DNA of 64,000 nucleotides, from positions 7,952,033 to 8,016,032 of the forward strand of contig CM076260.1 in assembly GCA_038380795.1 (NCBI GenBank), written 5' to 3'. How positions within the stretch are numbered: position 1 is the first letter of the stretch; each line of letters opens with the position of its first letter. The stretch is from Pyrocephalus nanus. Lineage: Eukaryota; Chordata; Aves; Passeriformes; Tyrannidae. The notes under the pieces are model-generated. The model was not told where the DNA came from. It worked only from the letters and a program-made list of their open reading frames with translations, and did no database searches. The position numbers and the translations under genes were made by a program. This document shows positions 36,496-50,410 of this stretch, piece after piece.

Positions 36496-39400
36496 GTAGA
36501 AGGCAAGTAGGTACCTATGTTGAAAGGTCTTTTATTTTTTTACTGAAGCAAACACCAGCAAAGATACCTTCTGAAATAGCCTGAAGGCACTGAGATTAAA
36601 AGACTGAAAGTTTTAGGACAGCTTGACTAACATATCTTCCCAATGTCACTGCTTCACTGAAGCAGCTGGAGAGACTAGTGTTCAAAGCACTGAAGCATTT
36701 GAGACTGAGAAGACCTCAACTTCTTTAACACCATGAACCCACTTTCTGCAGTGCAATGCCTTTTCCAGATATTCGTCAAAAGTCAATAGAAGCAGAACAA
36801 AACCTGTTGGTTTCCCATTTCCTGATGGCTTTCAATACAAAGTCCTACTCTTCTAGTAAGACTCTCACAGACTGCTGGGGAGTCAGGTAACCAAGTACAG
36901 GTGATGTGAAGGCAGCCAGATCCTGCCTTTTGTAGTGTGGGAGGAATGCTGTTAGGCAGCTGGAGAGCAGCAGGATGGGATCAGGCTGCTGCAAAAAGTC
37001 AGGGTGGTGGCAAAGTAAGTACCTGGCTCTTAGGAGTCTTCCAAGTCCCTGCTTGTCCTACATCCTGCACAATGCAAAGAAACTGAGCTGAGAACAGGAA
37101 CTGCACTTGGTTCACATGTACCAAAGACAATAGGGATGAGGGGAAAAACCTAAAACCTCATTCTGTTGGCTCTGATGCTGCAAAAAAAGGATGGGAGAGC
37201 ACAGTACCATTAGCTTGGAAACAACAGCCTGTGCTCAAAATGGCAAAAGCAACCATTTCTCTTATGATCTGAACTAACACTGCCATATGTCAAGGTAAGG
37301 TAACAGCCTTATGCAATATTTAGGTACAAAGTAGTCTGGTCTAATAAAAATACAGCTAAGGTGATAACACTGCTACTGTGTAGTACAACCAGCAACATGC
37401 TGCATTCCAAAAAGGTTTTCAAAGATATGAGTGCCCACCTAGAGGATTTACCCTTTTGATATAGAGGGACTGACAAAAATCACCTCTGATTTCCCAAATA
37501 CAGGCTCTATTTTCTCTCAGACTTATTTTGGACTGGCAACTTGACCAGAGCAGGGAAAATCGTATCCTCTTCACAGGGCCAACATACTATTTATTGACTA
37601 CATAACTCTAACTGTCCTTTTTTGACCTTAGTCTGATTCTCTTGCATACTATAAGGCACAGGACTTAATCTCTTGTCTTTTTCTGAAACAACAACAAAAC
37701 AAAAAAACCCTGTCACATTTACCAAATTTCTAGTGATGCCTTCTGGGTGCTGGCAAAAGATTTTAGTGATTAATTATTCCTGCTGTCAAAACCAATTTGG
37801 GGGTTTTATTATTTATTATGAATTTTCTTGGCTTTTATTTCTAGACAACAAATCTTGTTGTATTTTTGTTCAACAGACTGAAGACTTTCCTTTCTTAAAA
37901 GTTTCCCACATAGAAAAGTTAATCAATTCTTTTTTTCTCCTGGATGGGGGTAACGTATGATTGCAAGAAATTACAGTGGCTGAAAGGCATGTTTTTCTAT
38001 CCTTAGCCACCATCATCACTCTTCCACCATCTCTCAGAATTTCATCCACCTCCTAGAAATGCAGAAAGACATGAACACAACGTACTGGAAGTGCCTGCAG
38101 TATGGTCAGACTCAGATTTAGCACAGCCTCCCTGAAGTTCTTCTACAGATGTACACAGAGGCTTTTGACACAGGCAACAGCTTTGTCCTACAAGCTCACG
38201 TTCCCCTGCTGTCAACTCATGGGTGGAGCAATGGCCCTCTCTCCTCCTCTCCAGTGACTTCACAGGAAGCCCAGAACAACTAGCTTAGAACAGCACAACA
38301 AATTGTAAATTGCTGAGGCTGGGCAAGCTCAGTTCTCATTCCTCACACATTCCAAATCAAATTATATCTATGTTTCTATTTTGTTCTAATTTCTTAATCA
38401 AAATGGTGTCACCAAGTCAAATACCTTGTAGAAGCCACAAATATCAAACCAGCAATCACATTAAAAACACTTAATAGACATCAGCTTAGCTCGACAGGAT
38501 CTATTTTCTACAAGCTTGAATTGATTGGCATGAATTACATTTCTCTTACTCAATCCTTTACCAGCTGTCCCATTTATTACACCCCAATTCACTATTAAAA
38601 TGACAAGACTCAAACTCTCACACCTTTGGGGCACAGATCTTGGCCACTTTTCCAAAGGAATGAACCAAGCTTCCAAAGCTGACTGCCAGCAGCACATCCA
38701 CATAATGGAACTCTAAATCTCCTCTCTCCACCTCCCAACTGCAACACTAAAAAAAGATCTGTAGCTTAATTTGTCATCCCCAAAGAAACAGCAGAATAAA
38801 CAGATCAGCTACAAAAGAACCCCTTTGGAGGAAAGAGAAGAAAGCAAGCAAAGACAGAAGAGGAAGTGTGGGAGGTGCACAGGTTACAGTCAATCAAACT
38901 TTGGATTCCACAAGAATAATTAGAAAAAGAAGCAATTCCTTCACAGCGAGAATTTGTTCTCCTGATGTAAATTGTTGAATTTAGCACATATGACCATCAC
39001 AGAATTCATTCAATTGCATGTGGAGATCACGCTGTTAAAATTGAGCTACTAGATTTAATTTAAGAATTAAGTTATATAAAAACATAGGGTTTAGGCTTTT
39101 TACATATGGTGCCAAGAAACGTCCAGCAGTGGGTAGCCTGAGCACTAACCTTCCCCAAGGAGAGTCAGCACCGCTTGCAGTTGCCCAGATGCTTACATAT
39201 AAGATAAGTGGAGGAAAAGCATTTTCCTATAGGATTTATACTATCCTGGCCATCACATATTTTCAGTTGCGTGCTTGGTGGGTGACACATCAGTGCTACC
39301 TCCAGCACATCACAACTAGCAAGCTTCTTCAGTAAGCTTGGAGGACAGTCTCCACACAACCACTCTGAATTGAGGCATTGCAGCATGTCATTTTACATCA

Positions 39401-42400
39401 CTAAATTACTACCATCTTCATCATGCTTTGACCAGATCTGCAGAGATAAATACTCGAGGTGAAGAACTGTAGTGCTTCCCTTGACGCTCTTGTTTACAGC
39501 TCTGACTAAAATACATGCAAATACAGCAGCTACACAAAGAGCAGAGAGCTTGCTCCTGTATTAACAAGCCACCACCAGCGCAGGCAGAAAGGTACTCATT
39601 TTTAGAAGTCAGATAGCACCCATGGAGAAGACTATTGTTATTTGTCTTACAGCCTCAGGCAGTGTCCTGCAGCCTGTCATCAAAGGCTTTGAATAAGACT
39701 ACCACACACCCCTTTATTGACATAGAGAATATGCTGATTACAGAGAGTATGTACAATGATCGTGCTCCAGCACCAGGGATGCTGCTGTTTACGTCCTCAT
39801 TTTTAAACTCGTGGCCTAACAGTAATGCCAGGATTAGTACAAAAGCCTTCTCCCCAGCGCCAGCTCTCTGGTGATGTACTTTACAAGAGCAAGCTCCCCC
39901 ATCTCATCTATCACCTTCATCCAAATGCTCCTCCCTCAGTGCCCTCTCTTATGGTCCTCATTTGTCATATGCATAATTCAGAGGCTCTCAAAACATTGAC
40001 TGCCTTCACGTGATTAGTCCAGACAACTGTCTGGTCCTGGACCACTTCTACAAGCTACACAACCTAAATACCACACTACAGGAACACACTGGTGAGAAGT
40101 CAGTCTATCAAAACTCTGTGGCTGAGCTGCATGGCTTTGCAGTAACTCAGATTCAGAGATGTGCAAAACAGTGAATTTTCTACCGGTGCATGGATGTTGT
40201 CTGTGCTCCGAAGAGCTTCAAATATATTGGTCTCTCATGACCCATCAAATGGGGAAATCCAGTTACCAATATAAGAGAAAATGCTTCTTGTCTCATGTTT
40301 AACCAATTCTCCCCTCCTTCACATCAAATCCCCCTATGTGTGTCAATCCATCAGTTACTAACTTCTGACTACATTACTGCAATTTTCACAAAAACATGGG
40401 CATGACCTCCCACTTAACAGGAAAAAGACAATTTATCTCTGATATCTCAAACACAGAGATTACAGTTTGACATCAGGCCCTCACTGAGATGCAGGTAATA
40501 TGAGCAAGCACCTATCACCTTCAGAGAAAAACAGTACTGTTCCAAATTCCAGAACTGTGACTGAAAAAATGGCCATTTTAATCAAAATGTCAGGGGCAGC
40601 ACAGGATCTTAATCTATAGCTCAGTCTATATGAATCTCTGTTCATATGACTCACCTATTTCTTTGGACTCTTTCTCCCAAACTGCAGTAGACAGCCCCAG
40701 AATTAATCTCTGTGATTGCAAGGGTAACTTTTTACCATGAGAACAGTGTGGCCATGGGTTATTAATGAGAGTCCTGATCAAGTGCACATTCAGTCCAAAT
40801 CATTTGCTAAAAAGTTATCCTCCTATAGGCTATATAAATACATAATACATCTACATTAACCTGGGTGACACCAGAGCAGCCTTTCCAGCAATCTGGCCTA
40901 CTTTATCTCCAAAGTAGACTCTTATACCTCATTTGAGTGAGTGAGCACACATTTTAAATAATGGCGAGAGACTCCAATTTTCACATTTTCATGGATGCAG
41001 TGTCAAATCTATTTGTAATAAGATCATCTATTATCTGTCAGCACTGAGCAAACTAGGTGAGAAAATAATGGTTAGTAGTATATTATCTGGAATCCTGATG
41101 AAAATTAGCACAAATTAAGTGAAACTCTTGAAAACCCAAGTGTTACTTGTTGATTGTTTAATGCAGCCTGACTTGACTTGAGCTATTTCTAATACAAGAT
41201 CAGAAGTTGTTGGTTTTTTTTTTCATTCAGCAGAAGTTAATTTCCTCTGCCCATTCAATTTTAAACATTGAATATTTCATCCACTCAAGCACTCTTTTTC
41301 TTCACCCAGGAGATCTGTTTCAAGAAAAACTTACACCTGTGACAGAGAGAAAGAAGAAAAAATGTTACCAACTCATGAGAGAAGTACTGAAGCTGTGACT
41401 TTCACCCATTTGATCCCAATTTTATGGCTTCCATGTGGACAGATCTACTCTTTATCTGGACTCCCCATAAATTACAGAAAGAGTTGGAAGGCTGGCATAT
41501 CATCTTGTTCATTTTCTCATCTCCAGCCTATAAAACCAAAGTGAACACAACCCAGTTAGACTTACTGTCAAAAGGTTTTCCAACCCTTCTAAAGCAAAGC
41601 TTCCCTTCTCGGAGGCAAAAAAACCCCAAAAAACTAGCACATATTTGTGTGTCTGTCTGGGGATTAGCAAACCACCAGATTAGACCACTACAGCGCTCAA
41701 TTTAGCATCAGCCTCTTCTGAAACCAGATGAAAGAAGTACCTGGTGGTAAGGACATCACCTCTTCACAAGTCACTTGGTCTCTTATCCCTCCTTCATTTC
41801 CATAAACTGCATTCAGGTGAGTTTCAAATCACTTCTGTGGTAAGAGGACCCACTATCAACCCCTGTCACTTCGTGCCAAGCCTGTCCTGATACCACAGCA
41901 GGGTTGTGCTTCAGCAGTAGTTGCTTTCAGGGTTGCTGTTTAAAGAAGCACTGGAAAAGCTGCTTTGTGTCATCACGGACTGAGGAACTGAGATTTACTT
42001 CCCTAGATCCACTCAAAGCTTCTGTTGGCCAATGGAAAGAGGATGAGGGATCAACACTGAGGGGGAGGACAGATCTTCTGCTGAAGTTACATGTTAGGAC
42101 AGTGGAAAGAGTATCTGAATACATCCACATGTTTTGGTTTGCTTTTTTTTTAATACAACCACTTTTCTTTGGCTTGCTCATAACATGTTCAAGAGTGGGG
42201 AAAAAAAAGTAACAAAAAAACCCAAACTAGATAGCAAATGGAAACATTGTCCTTTGGAGCTGATATGAAATTTTAATGGATTTTTTTTTTGTCAGGCCCA
42301 TTAAAACAATCCTTGGAGTTATGGAAGAAATACTTTTATATTTAGTGACTATAAATTAAATAGTTTTAGATGTCCACTAAATGGAAATATTCTTACAAGA

Positions 42401-42587
42401 GATTAAAATGTTTTTTTCCCTTAAGAAAGAATAGTGAAATCCATACTAAGTTATATTAAAATAAATATTTCTCAGTCACATTAGAATGTAATCATTTCAA
42501 ATTTAATTTAAAAAACAAAGTATTAAAACTTTCATTTAATATAAGGGCTTAAACAGACTATTGTTTAAAGAAAATTTAACATGATAT
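36496..42587. other. Unique DNA with one exon-like segment
   Basis: No transposon recognised. The exon-like segment at 40655-40709 is listed separately. A strong minus-strand acceptor near 41336-41360 (TTCTTTCTCTCTGTCACAG) has no convincing donor partner. Confidence 0.5.
40655..40709 (-). CDS. Candidate 55-nt coding exon, product not recognised
   Basis: On the minus strand the segment follows GTTACCCTTGCAATCACAG, a moderate acceptor, and ends at ATAG|GTGAGTCATA, a strong donor. Entered in phase 0 it reads RLILGLSTAVWEKESKEI plus one leftover base. A second frame is also open. It can be placed after the candidate at 44699-44793 (which leaves phase 0) and before 28789-28895 (which takes two bases). 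The joined reading is then continuous. Length and peptide are plausible for a coding exon, but no domain is recognised. Confidence 0.33.
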
Positions 42588-42638
42588 GTTAGATGATCTT
42601 TAAAGTCCCTTTCAACTCAGACCATTATATGATTCTGT
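42588..42638 (+). mobile_element. CR1 LINE 3' terminus
   Basis: A short tail with TTAGATGATCTTTAAAGTCC, then TTTCAACTCAGACCATTATA and TGATTCTG. It is a strongly 5'-truncated plus-strand copy of about 50 bp. Confidence 0.75.
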
Positions 42639-45600
42639 ATCAGTTAATTCTCTTCAGAGTATGAGGACAAGAACTTGAAATTATACAAAAAATATCCATG
42701 GAAAATTTCCTTGCCATCTGAGGTAAATTCAAGCATGTTTTTCTATTTAAATGTAAAGCTCAAGTATATAGTTATATTATCACTTTTATAACTGCTTATG
42801 TGCTAATATATTCACCTTTCCGTTTGGTAATCTTTCTCAAGAAGTCTGATTTTCAGGCTTGGCCGTCCAGAAGTACATTTTTATTTTGTTTGTTTCAACA
42901 CAGCCAGCTGTTACTCAGAAAGTATTTTCTTTACTGGGACCGATTCGCTGAATTTAAGACCAAGAAAAGTTAATTTCTCAGTCACGGGTGAAAAAAAGAG
43001 AAACAAGTGGGAGAAAAAGATATTATAGCCTAGTATTATAGCCCTACAGGCATGAAGCTATATAACCACGGGTTTAGGTCCCTAGAAGTACATGCAAGCA
43101 TTTTTGGAAAATCTCATTACAGCATTTAAGTGCATGGGCACCAGAAGTTTGTGTATATGTAATTCTCTTTGAAATCAATGAACCTGAAAAACTCTAAAGC
43201 CTAGATACACACAGGTTACGGGGTAGGTTGTGAGCCAAGGAGGACATTAGTATCCAATACACACTTTTGGCAAGTTTTATGAGCTTATAACCACGGTGAC
43301 TACAGTTCTCATCCTTCACAGACATATTCCAGAAGCAGAGACAGATCTTGGCTTGTGGTCTGGTGCCATAATCATCAGGTCCTATTGAGTCATAAACACC
43401 AGACCTACTTTGTTCTGCATCTCTCCCATTTCTGCTCAGAGTTTCAGTGATTAAAGGTGTACAGAAAAAAATATGGCTTGCCATGAATTAATTAATCTGT
43501 TAAAAATTTAATAAAGGTACATTATTTGCTACTTTGAGACTATAAAGCTTTAAAGCCTAATAGTGTGCAGAGATAAAAGCCTATTATTATGATTAGCAAG
43601 GAGGAGTATAAATTTAAGGTATTTAGTTGCAACTCATAACATTTCAATTATTACTAACTGGAGTATATTATGAAAATAAGTTAGATGCAACACAGAACAA
43701 AAATAAATCAATTACTTATATGAGCATTCCTTGGTTTAAACCCTAAATAATTTAAATCCTAAAGACTGTAGTCATTTTGATTTAGAGCATTTCACCCGAC
43801 ATCCACTTGGCGTAAAAACAGAAATGTGTAGTAAATCACCTCTAAAATAACTGGGTATATCAGGACACAGAGAGAATGGAGCTATGCTAGAGATGAAAAA
43901 CACTTCAAGAAACCATCAAGGCAAAGAAGGAAAAGTTGGACAGGACATCAGTAAGTAGCAGCTTCATGCTAAGAGGTACAGGAGCACCCTAATCAGTGGA
44001 GCAAGAGCAGAAATGAAAGATGTTTCTGGATGAGCTGCACTGGAGCCCATGTGGCCCTTGTCAAATTCTTGAGGACCATCCCTCTTAATTACCCATCAGA
44101 GAGGAACAAAACGGCTTCTGGTGAGCGCAAACAACAACTGACAGGTGAAAGGAGGTATGCAGCTCTATTTTGAATGTTTATGGGAACGCTTAATGGGTTG
44201 GAAAAAAAGCCATTTGTGGAGTTTTGCATTATTCAGTAATTTCTCTAATTATAAAGTGTCTTCGAGCACTGCTATTGTTGCAGCCAGTCCTTTCCTATTA
44301 GAGCCCATTGTTTAAGACGCTGTGTGTGAGCACTGAGAACCCCCGCACACTCAAGTGAGCATCTCCTACATGTCACTTCCACCCAACCATCACTCCTCCA
44401 GCAGGTAATACGCACGTTATCTACCCTGACCTCTCCTTAAATTATAATACCACTATGTCATAAAACAATTATCAGCATTTGACACGAGCAGCAATTGCTA
44501 GTTTGAAAAGCAATTAAAATTTAGGAGCTGTCTCTTGCAACAAAAAAGCATTCACAGAAGTAGCGCTTCAGAAAAAGTTGCGGCACACGAGCCATCAGTC
44601 TGATTCTGCCTCTATCAATCACACAAGGTCTCACTAAACAGCGATGCACCAGCACAGCAAACAGCAACTGTTTATGAGGTGCAGCTGGTGGTACTTACGT
44701 TAACAGCAAAAGCAGCATCAGTTAAATTAACATTCTTCATTCTTTCATTGCTCATTATGGTTTGACAGACATACCCGCAGTCCACATAAATGACTTAGAG
44801 CAAGAGAGCTGTCTAGCATCCTGCCATGAAACAAGACCACCTAATGGGAGCAGCCACTGTAATTAAAACTCTGAAAACCAAGATTTATACCAGTTTAAGG
44901 ATGCAGTGGTGGGTAATATGACCTACTTTAAGTTTATTAAAGGAATTGTGAAAGCCTGAGCTGTTACTCCAGTGAAAAGTTAAGAGCCTACCATTTATGA
45001 TATTTGTCCGATAAAAGGGACTCGAGCATTCTTTTGATCTAGGAATCATTTGTGTTGTTTCAGGTCTGCAGATGCTTGGGGAGACGAAAGAAAAAGATAT
45101 TACTGAAGTATTAACGAATCAGCTTCCCCAGGAGAACGCTCTCCCTAAGTCTTATTCGTTCAAGTCCAAAAGATTTTCTTTGATGGGGAATTTCAGCAAC
45201 TGGTTCTGCTTAAAAATTTACAGTCACATTTAATCTCTTGGATCAAGAATGTTTAAAAAAATAAAAATCACATGGATCTGTAGTTATACACCACCTTTAA
45301 AACACTGTGCGATTGAGACTTAATACTCTTAGTCGTTAAGCACAGATTAGATCACAAAAGATGATTCAGTGTTTGCAGAAGGTGAGAACCACTGAGGAAC
45401 CACCGCGGTACCACAGTGCTCTGCTCCCTGCCAGGCACACAGCACCATGAGGCACAGCAGGGCAGGACCTGCAGAAGATGGGATGCTGGGTGGGCAGGAA
45501 AAGACTAGTGTAGGCCCAAGAAATGCTATGGAGAGGAATCAGTCATGAAATCTGGCCCTCTGCAGGTAGGTAAAACTCTCACTTCAGCTTCCCAGGAGTC

Positions 45601-46447
45601 ATCTCCCTACCAGAGTTTGCTCTTTGTTTCATCTTCCTTCCCCTCTGCCAAGAGCAATAAAAAGGGGAGCTTTTCTGCCTTTTCCCCCTAAGCAGTTAGA
45701 AAGCATCGTTTCCCTTCCCTTCAACAGCTCAGTAGTTAAAGCACTTGCCTTAAACACAGACATCTGTGCTTCAAACCTCTCCCCTGCCTGAGACCTGAAA
45801 TCCCACCCGAAATTTGAAATCAGCCCCAGGAGGCAGCTATAAACACGAAGCAAGGAATGGGATGTGAGCATGCATGTAGAACCCTCTCCAGCTCTCCCAA
45901 AAAGGAGGAAAACAAGCCTGCTTCCCACCACTGCACTCCCAGGTGGGGCAGAAATGGCTCTGCTATCTCACACCACGCACCTGGATGAACATACAGGCTT
46001 GTGAGCCTCAGGCATTCAACAAAAACAAAACAGAAGATCAAAAAGGTTAAATATATCACATCAGTAAAATGCATTTAGCAGGTCAGTGTCAATTCTCTGG
46101 CACAGTGTGGCTCCCATCTATATGCCCAAACTCCCCTCCAGGATGCATTTCTGTCCTGCTTGGCTCCACAGACATGCCACACCTGGGCATGGTTTAGGGA
46201 AAGCCTTTATCCAAAACCCTGCCCAAGTGGATGCAAACATCACCCAAATGCACAGTTACACTTGAGCCTGTGCCCTGGCTCTATTTAGTTTACCATTATA
46301 GATACAGCCATACAGAATCTAGCTAAAATTAAAATTTCAGCATTTAAAGTAACGTCAGGAATACAGAGCCTAAAGAGGGCTGCAATGGCAAGCACCTGGA
46401 TGGCCTGTCATAGTGAAGGCTTCAGCCCCTGCTGCTTTAACTGTAAC
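42639..46447. other. Unique DNA, including a conserved-looking patch
   Basis: No transposon recognised. The patch 44160-44800 has clustered TAATTA/CAATTA-type motifs and retained CpGs and overlaps an exon-like segment (44699-44793). Confidence 0.5.
44699..44793 (-). CDS. Candidate 95-nt coding exon, product not recognised
   Basis: On the minus strand GACAGCTCTCTTGCTCTAAG provides a good acceptor and AAC|GTAAGTACC a good donor. Only one of three frames is open: two leftover bases, then 31 codons including DCGYVCQTIMSNERMKNVN, ending in phase 0. It contains two cysteines close together and an N-L-T sequon, which would fit an extracellular segment, but that is inference. It lies inside a stretch that also looks like a conserved noncoding element, so enhancer sequence is the main alternative. 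The entry phase agrees with the 29-nt candidate at 54937-54965. Confidence 0.33.
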
Positions 46448-46855
46448 TTAGAATCTTTAAGTTTGGAAAAGATCTCTAAGATCATCGAGTCCAACCATTA
46501 ATCCAGCACTGCCTGGTTCACCACTAAACCATGTCCCTAAGCACCACATCTACACATCTTTTTGAACACTTCCAGGCATGGTGATTCCACCACTTCCCTG
46601 GGCAGCCTGTTCCAACCCCTGACAACCCTTTCTGTGAACAGATTTTTTCTAGTAATCAATCTAAACATCCCCTTGTGCAACCTGAGGACATTTCCTCTTG
46701 TTCTATTGCTTGTTACCAGGGAGAAAAGACTGCCCCTCCACCTGGCTACAATCTCCTTTCAGGTAATTGTAGAGAGTGCTAAGGTCCCCCCTGAGCCTCC
46801 TTTCTCCAGGCTAAACAACCCCAGCTCCTCCTTGTAAGACTTGTGCTCTAACTTT
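46448..46855 (-). mobile_element. CR1 LINE, ORF2 C-terminus and 3' tail
   Basis: About 400 bp of antisense CR1. Left to right it shows the tail (AGATCATCGAGTCCAACCAT), GGGCAGCCTGTTCCAACCCC, the antisense of the LDxRxxFF region near 46640-46680, and CCAGGCTAAACAACCCCAGC, then fades at about 46855. The 3' end is at left, so the element is on the minus strand and 5'-truncated. It shares its tail type with the 14311 copy. Confidence 0.92.
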
Positions 46856-49015
46856 ATGCAGCCAGTACTGGATGAGGAACAAAACCCCTCGAACTGTCAA
46901 ACCCCACAACTGTTGTGATCAGCTGCTCTATTTCACATTGCAGTGAAATATTCCCACTTCTTGCAAGACATACTAGCTAGAAAAGGGAGTTAATTAGCTA
47001 AGGACATATCTATGTTTAGGAGCTCTTCTGTGAGGACCCCGTTGCTCTCTTCCCCCTGACCCAGCTACTTCTCAGCCAGAAGACTGGTTTACAACAACCA
47101 GCTTCCTCACACAGAGGGCTGAGCAAAAGCCCCTTTGGGAAAACTCGTTAGCACCAATCTCGTTTTCTTCCTTGGTATCTCCAAACTGCTTGGCAAAGGT
47201 TCTGGTTGCTCCAAGGCAGCACACATGGCATCTCCCCAGCAGCCAGGGTGACAGTTTCTCATGCTCAGGTGGGACTCACTGCTGACCTTCACATGAAAAA
47301 TACATAACTTAATTAAAAAAAAAAAAAGCCTTCCTTTTTTTTTCCCCAGAAGTTTAGCAAGTGGTAGGAAGTTTCTTGCAATATTTGCCTGAGACCTGCA
47401 GAGAATGGATGCAGAGTCTCTTGCTCCCACTCATTTCACTGAAGTCCCATCATCAAGGGCTTTGCAGCACAGGGGTATAGTTTTGCTTCACCACGATGAA
47501 ATTACACGAATATCTATAAAAGAATGCCACCTGGGACAAACACGGGGAGAATGGCTGGAAAACACAGAAGTTTGTGTTAGTTTTGCAATATAGCTCATCC
47601 ATAATTTAATACAGGTAATTCTGTTAGAAGAATGTTGCCTGTCACAGAAAGATATGAAGAAACAGTGCTCTCCATCTGTTTTATTACTTTGTTGTGGTTT
47701 GTTTTTTTCCCCCAAGAGACAGTTAAGAACAACTTAACCCAAACAACTGACATAGTACAACTCCCCTTGTATATTCTTCAGCCGGAACAGATATACTCTG
47801 CTTCCTAAAAACATGTTTACTTGGAGCAGTGCTGGAACATGGACATGATACTTTTTGTCAACCTGAAGACTAAACACAGAATCAGATGTGTAAACTCCGG
47901 AGATTTTAAGTTTTCTGCAGAAGACGTGTTGAAATTGCAGGGGTCATGTGCTGGAAAGCCATTCCACCTTTTTCCCTCCCTGCATCAGTTGTAATATTAG
48001 AGTCCCCTCAAATTCTGCCTTGCTGGGATCTTAGAAGTTCATGTAGCTACTACCAAGAATCCCATTTAAAGTCAATGTAAATTCTATTGGAAGAATTAAT
48101 AATCCAAACTGAGTGGTGGGGTGGGTGGTAGGGAACAAGCAGAATGCATCCCAAGTTCCTGAATCACCTCATTGTTTCTAGTGCTGTAGGCCCTGATCTG
48201 AAGTTCCCAAATATAAAACACTCATTTTGGTAAATGTAAGACATGTTGGATTCAGCTTTAAGAGTCCTTTTTTTGTCTGCAGAAGAGCTGCCAGGAAGGA
48301 CCTCAGTAACTGCTTTATGGATATTCAAAGTTGATTTAGTAACTCAAGTTCTAATCAAACAATTAACTGATTACAGCTTTCTTTCCTACCAAAAATCCTC
48401 ACACCTACAGTGGCACCTCAGCTTCTGCCTTCCATTTGTTACAACTGTACATCATTACTGTTTGACAGATGTGAAGATCTCTGCATTTGAAACTTCTCCA
48501 GGTTACTTAATTGAGTGAACCACAAGCCCAACAAAACACATTACAGCTCCTCACAGAGGCAAAGTCATAGGTACCTCAGCACAGAGCAGGAATCAGCTAT
48601 TCAAACTGAACCTTACAACCCAAGGGACAAACTAGTACATACTGCCTTTTTTTTCTGTTTTAAAGCAGGTGCAAGCTTGTGAAAACTTGTTATCTTCTTG
48701 CTAATAGCAATCGCCAACTGGGATTTGATAAAAGGACAACTAGGCTGAGCCTACCTCAGAAAGGGACTCATGAAAAAACAGGCCAAGAAAAGAAAAAGCA
48801 CTCAATGTAACAAACAACAAAAGATTATCCTCTGCAGCAGAATCTCCACCTGTGATTACATGTGTTATCACTAATATGTAATGCTGTCCAACATCCCAAG
48901 GAAAGCTGGAGAAACATGCTTGCACTTTTTTTTCCACTGTAATTCCAAGTCACATAAATGAAAAAGACATTAATGTAATACTCCTGTTGCGTTCAGGAGA
49001 CATTCTTAATTTTTA

Positions 49016-49046
49016 ATATACATATATAAGATATATATATATATAT
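49016..49046. repeat. AT dinucleotide microsatellite
   Basis: An eight-unit perfect AT run (49031-49046) preceded by an imperfect AT stretch (ATACATATATAAG). Confidence 0.92.
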
Positions 49047-49236
49047 CTTTACACATATTTACAGACATAGGATGAAAGCCAAGAAACCTACATGTGGTAC
49101 AGGACTGAAGATTACAGATCAGCATGCCATATTACATGACAGCAAGTCAGATGTCATTTTGGACTTCCTCAGCAGATAAATTTCACAACTGCAATAGGAA
49201 AGGGTATTTCTCTGCCATGAACACAAAGCTGGACCT

Positions 49237-49256
49237 AAAATAAATAAATAAATGAA
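49237..49256. repeat. AAAT tetranucleotide repeat
   Basis: Three to four AAAT units followed by a decayed AATG unit. Confidence 0.85.
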
Positions 49257-50379
49257 TATAAACTAAGTAGAAAAATTCAGTGGTATATTCCTTAGGATCT
49301 GCATGTGTACATGGCAGAAGAAAACCAAGAATATCATGGGGACCCTGCGAGCTACACCAAGAGCTGCAACTTTCTACAGCAGAGGCTAAGGCAAGCCAGA
49401 CAGGTCAAAGAGAGTGAAGATCACATGAGAAGCAAGTAATTTGCTGTGTTTCAGACCCACCAACTTCCCAGTCACCCTCATGAGTGAGCTGAGACCTGAC
49501 AAGCCAACAGAGGTACCCAAGTAGGGTGGTTAAGTCAACAAGCCAAACAAGGCTGCCACTATAACAAACCATGCTGAAAGGGTATGTCAAATATTGAGCT
49601 TTTAGAGAAATTATCTTGATAGGGAGGCTCTGACAAGTCAGTTGTGCCCATGGACATTTGGGAGCAGCTGAAGGCAGGCACTATGCTCTGCCACTCATAA
49701 TAGTTATCTGTCAAGTAATGGTTTCATCTCTACTGTGCTCTGCAAGCCTCTCCTTGCCTGGGTTAGTCAAATCCCTTCCGATGACTTCTCAGGAGAGGCT
49801 GGCTGACAAAATGGGATACTGGAGTGCTCCAATCTCCCCTTTTACTAGCAGCACAGCAACATGCAGCTGGGGAAGGCACAGAGGAGTGGCAGTAACATAT
49901 TCCAAATGCAACAGCAATTTCCAAAATGAATGGTTCTCTACTCGGCTACAATTATAGTTCTCTGGAATACTAGAAATCAGCAAGGTCAAAAGCTACACAA
50001 GTAGGAGAAAACAGATGAGTGTTATCAAAATCCACAGCTTATGTTGATGTTGAGGAGTGAGTTAAAAGATATAAGAATTCATCAAAGACATGATGAACCA
50101 AGATGGGAAAATGGCTCTTCCTCCCTGCAGAAAGAACAACATTAAATTAGGATTTTTAATGCTGAAATGCTGCTGAAGGACTGGGAGCCAATTAACAGCC
50201 AACTTCTGCATTTCACATGTGATACAGGAAAATGACAATTACAGGATGTTGCACACCAACAACTGTGCTGCTCAACCCACAGCTTGCTGCAAACTGTGAC
50301 AGTGTCCTCAGCCATGACACCCTCTTAAACAGGAAAGTCCTGAAAACAACAAGCATAAAATTCTTAAGCATGCTTGGGG

Positions 50380-50410
50380 AAAAAAAAAAAAAAAAAAGAA
50401 AAAGAAAAAT
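50380..50410. repeat. A18 run with AAAG tail
   Basis: Eighteen A residues, then GAAAAAGAAAAA. Immature simple repeat. Confidence 0.93.

Noticed and set aside
36952..37014. Plus-strand segment ending at a GTAAGTACC donor near 37015
   Set aside because: Two frames are open, the acceptor is mediocre and no other plus-strand exon can be joined to it.
41300..41360. Strong minus-strand acceptor TTCTTTCTCTCTGTCACAG
   Set aside because: The sequence after it has an immediate in-frame stop in the expected phase and no good donor nearby.
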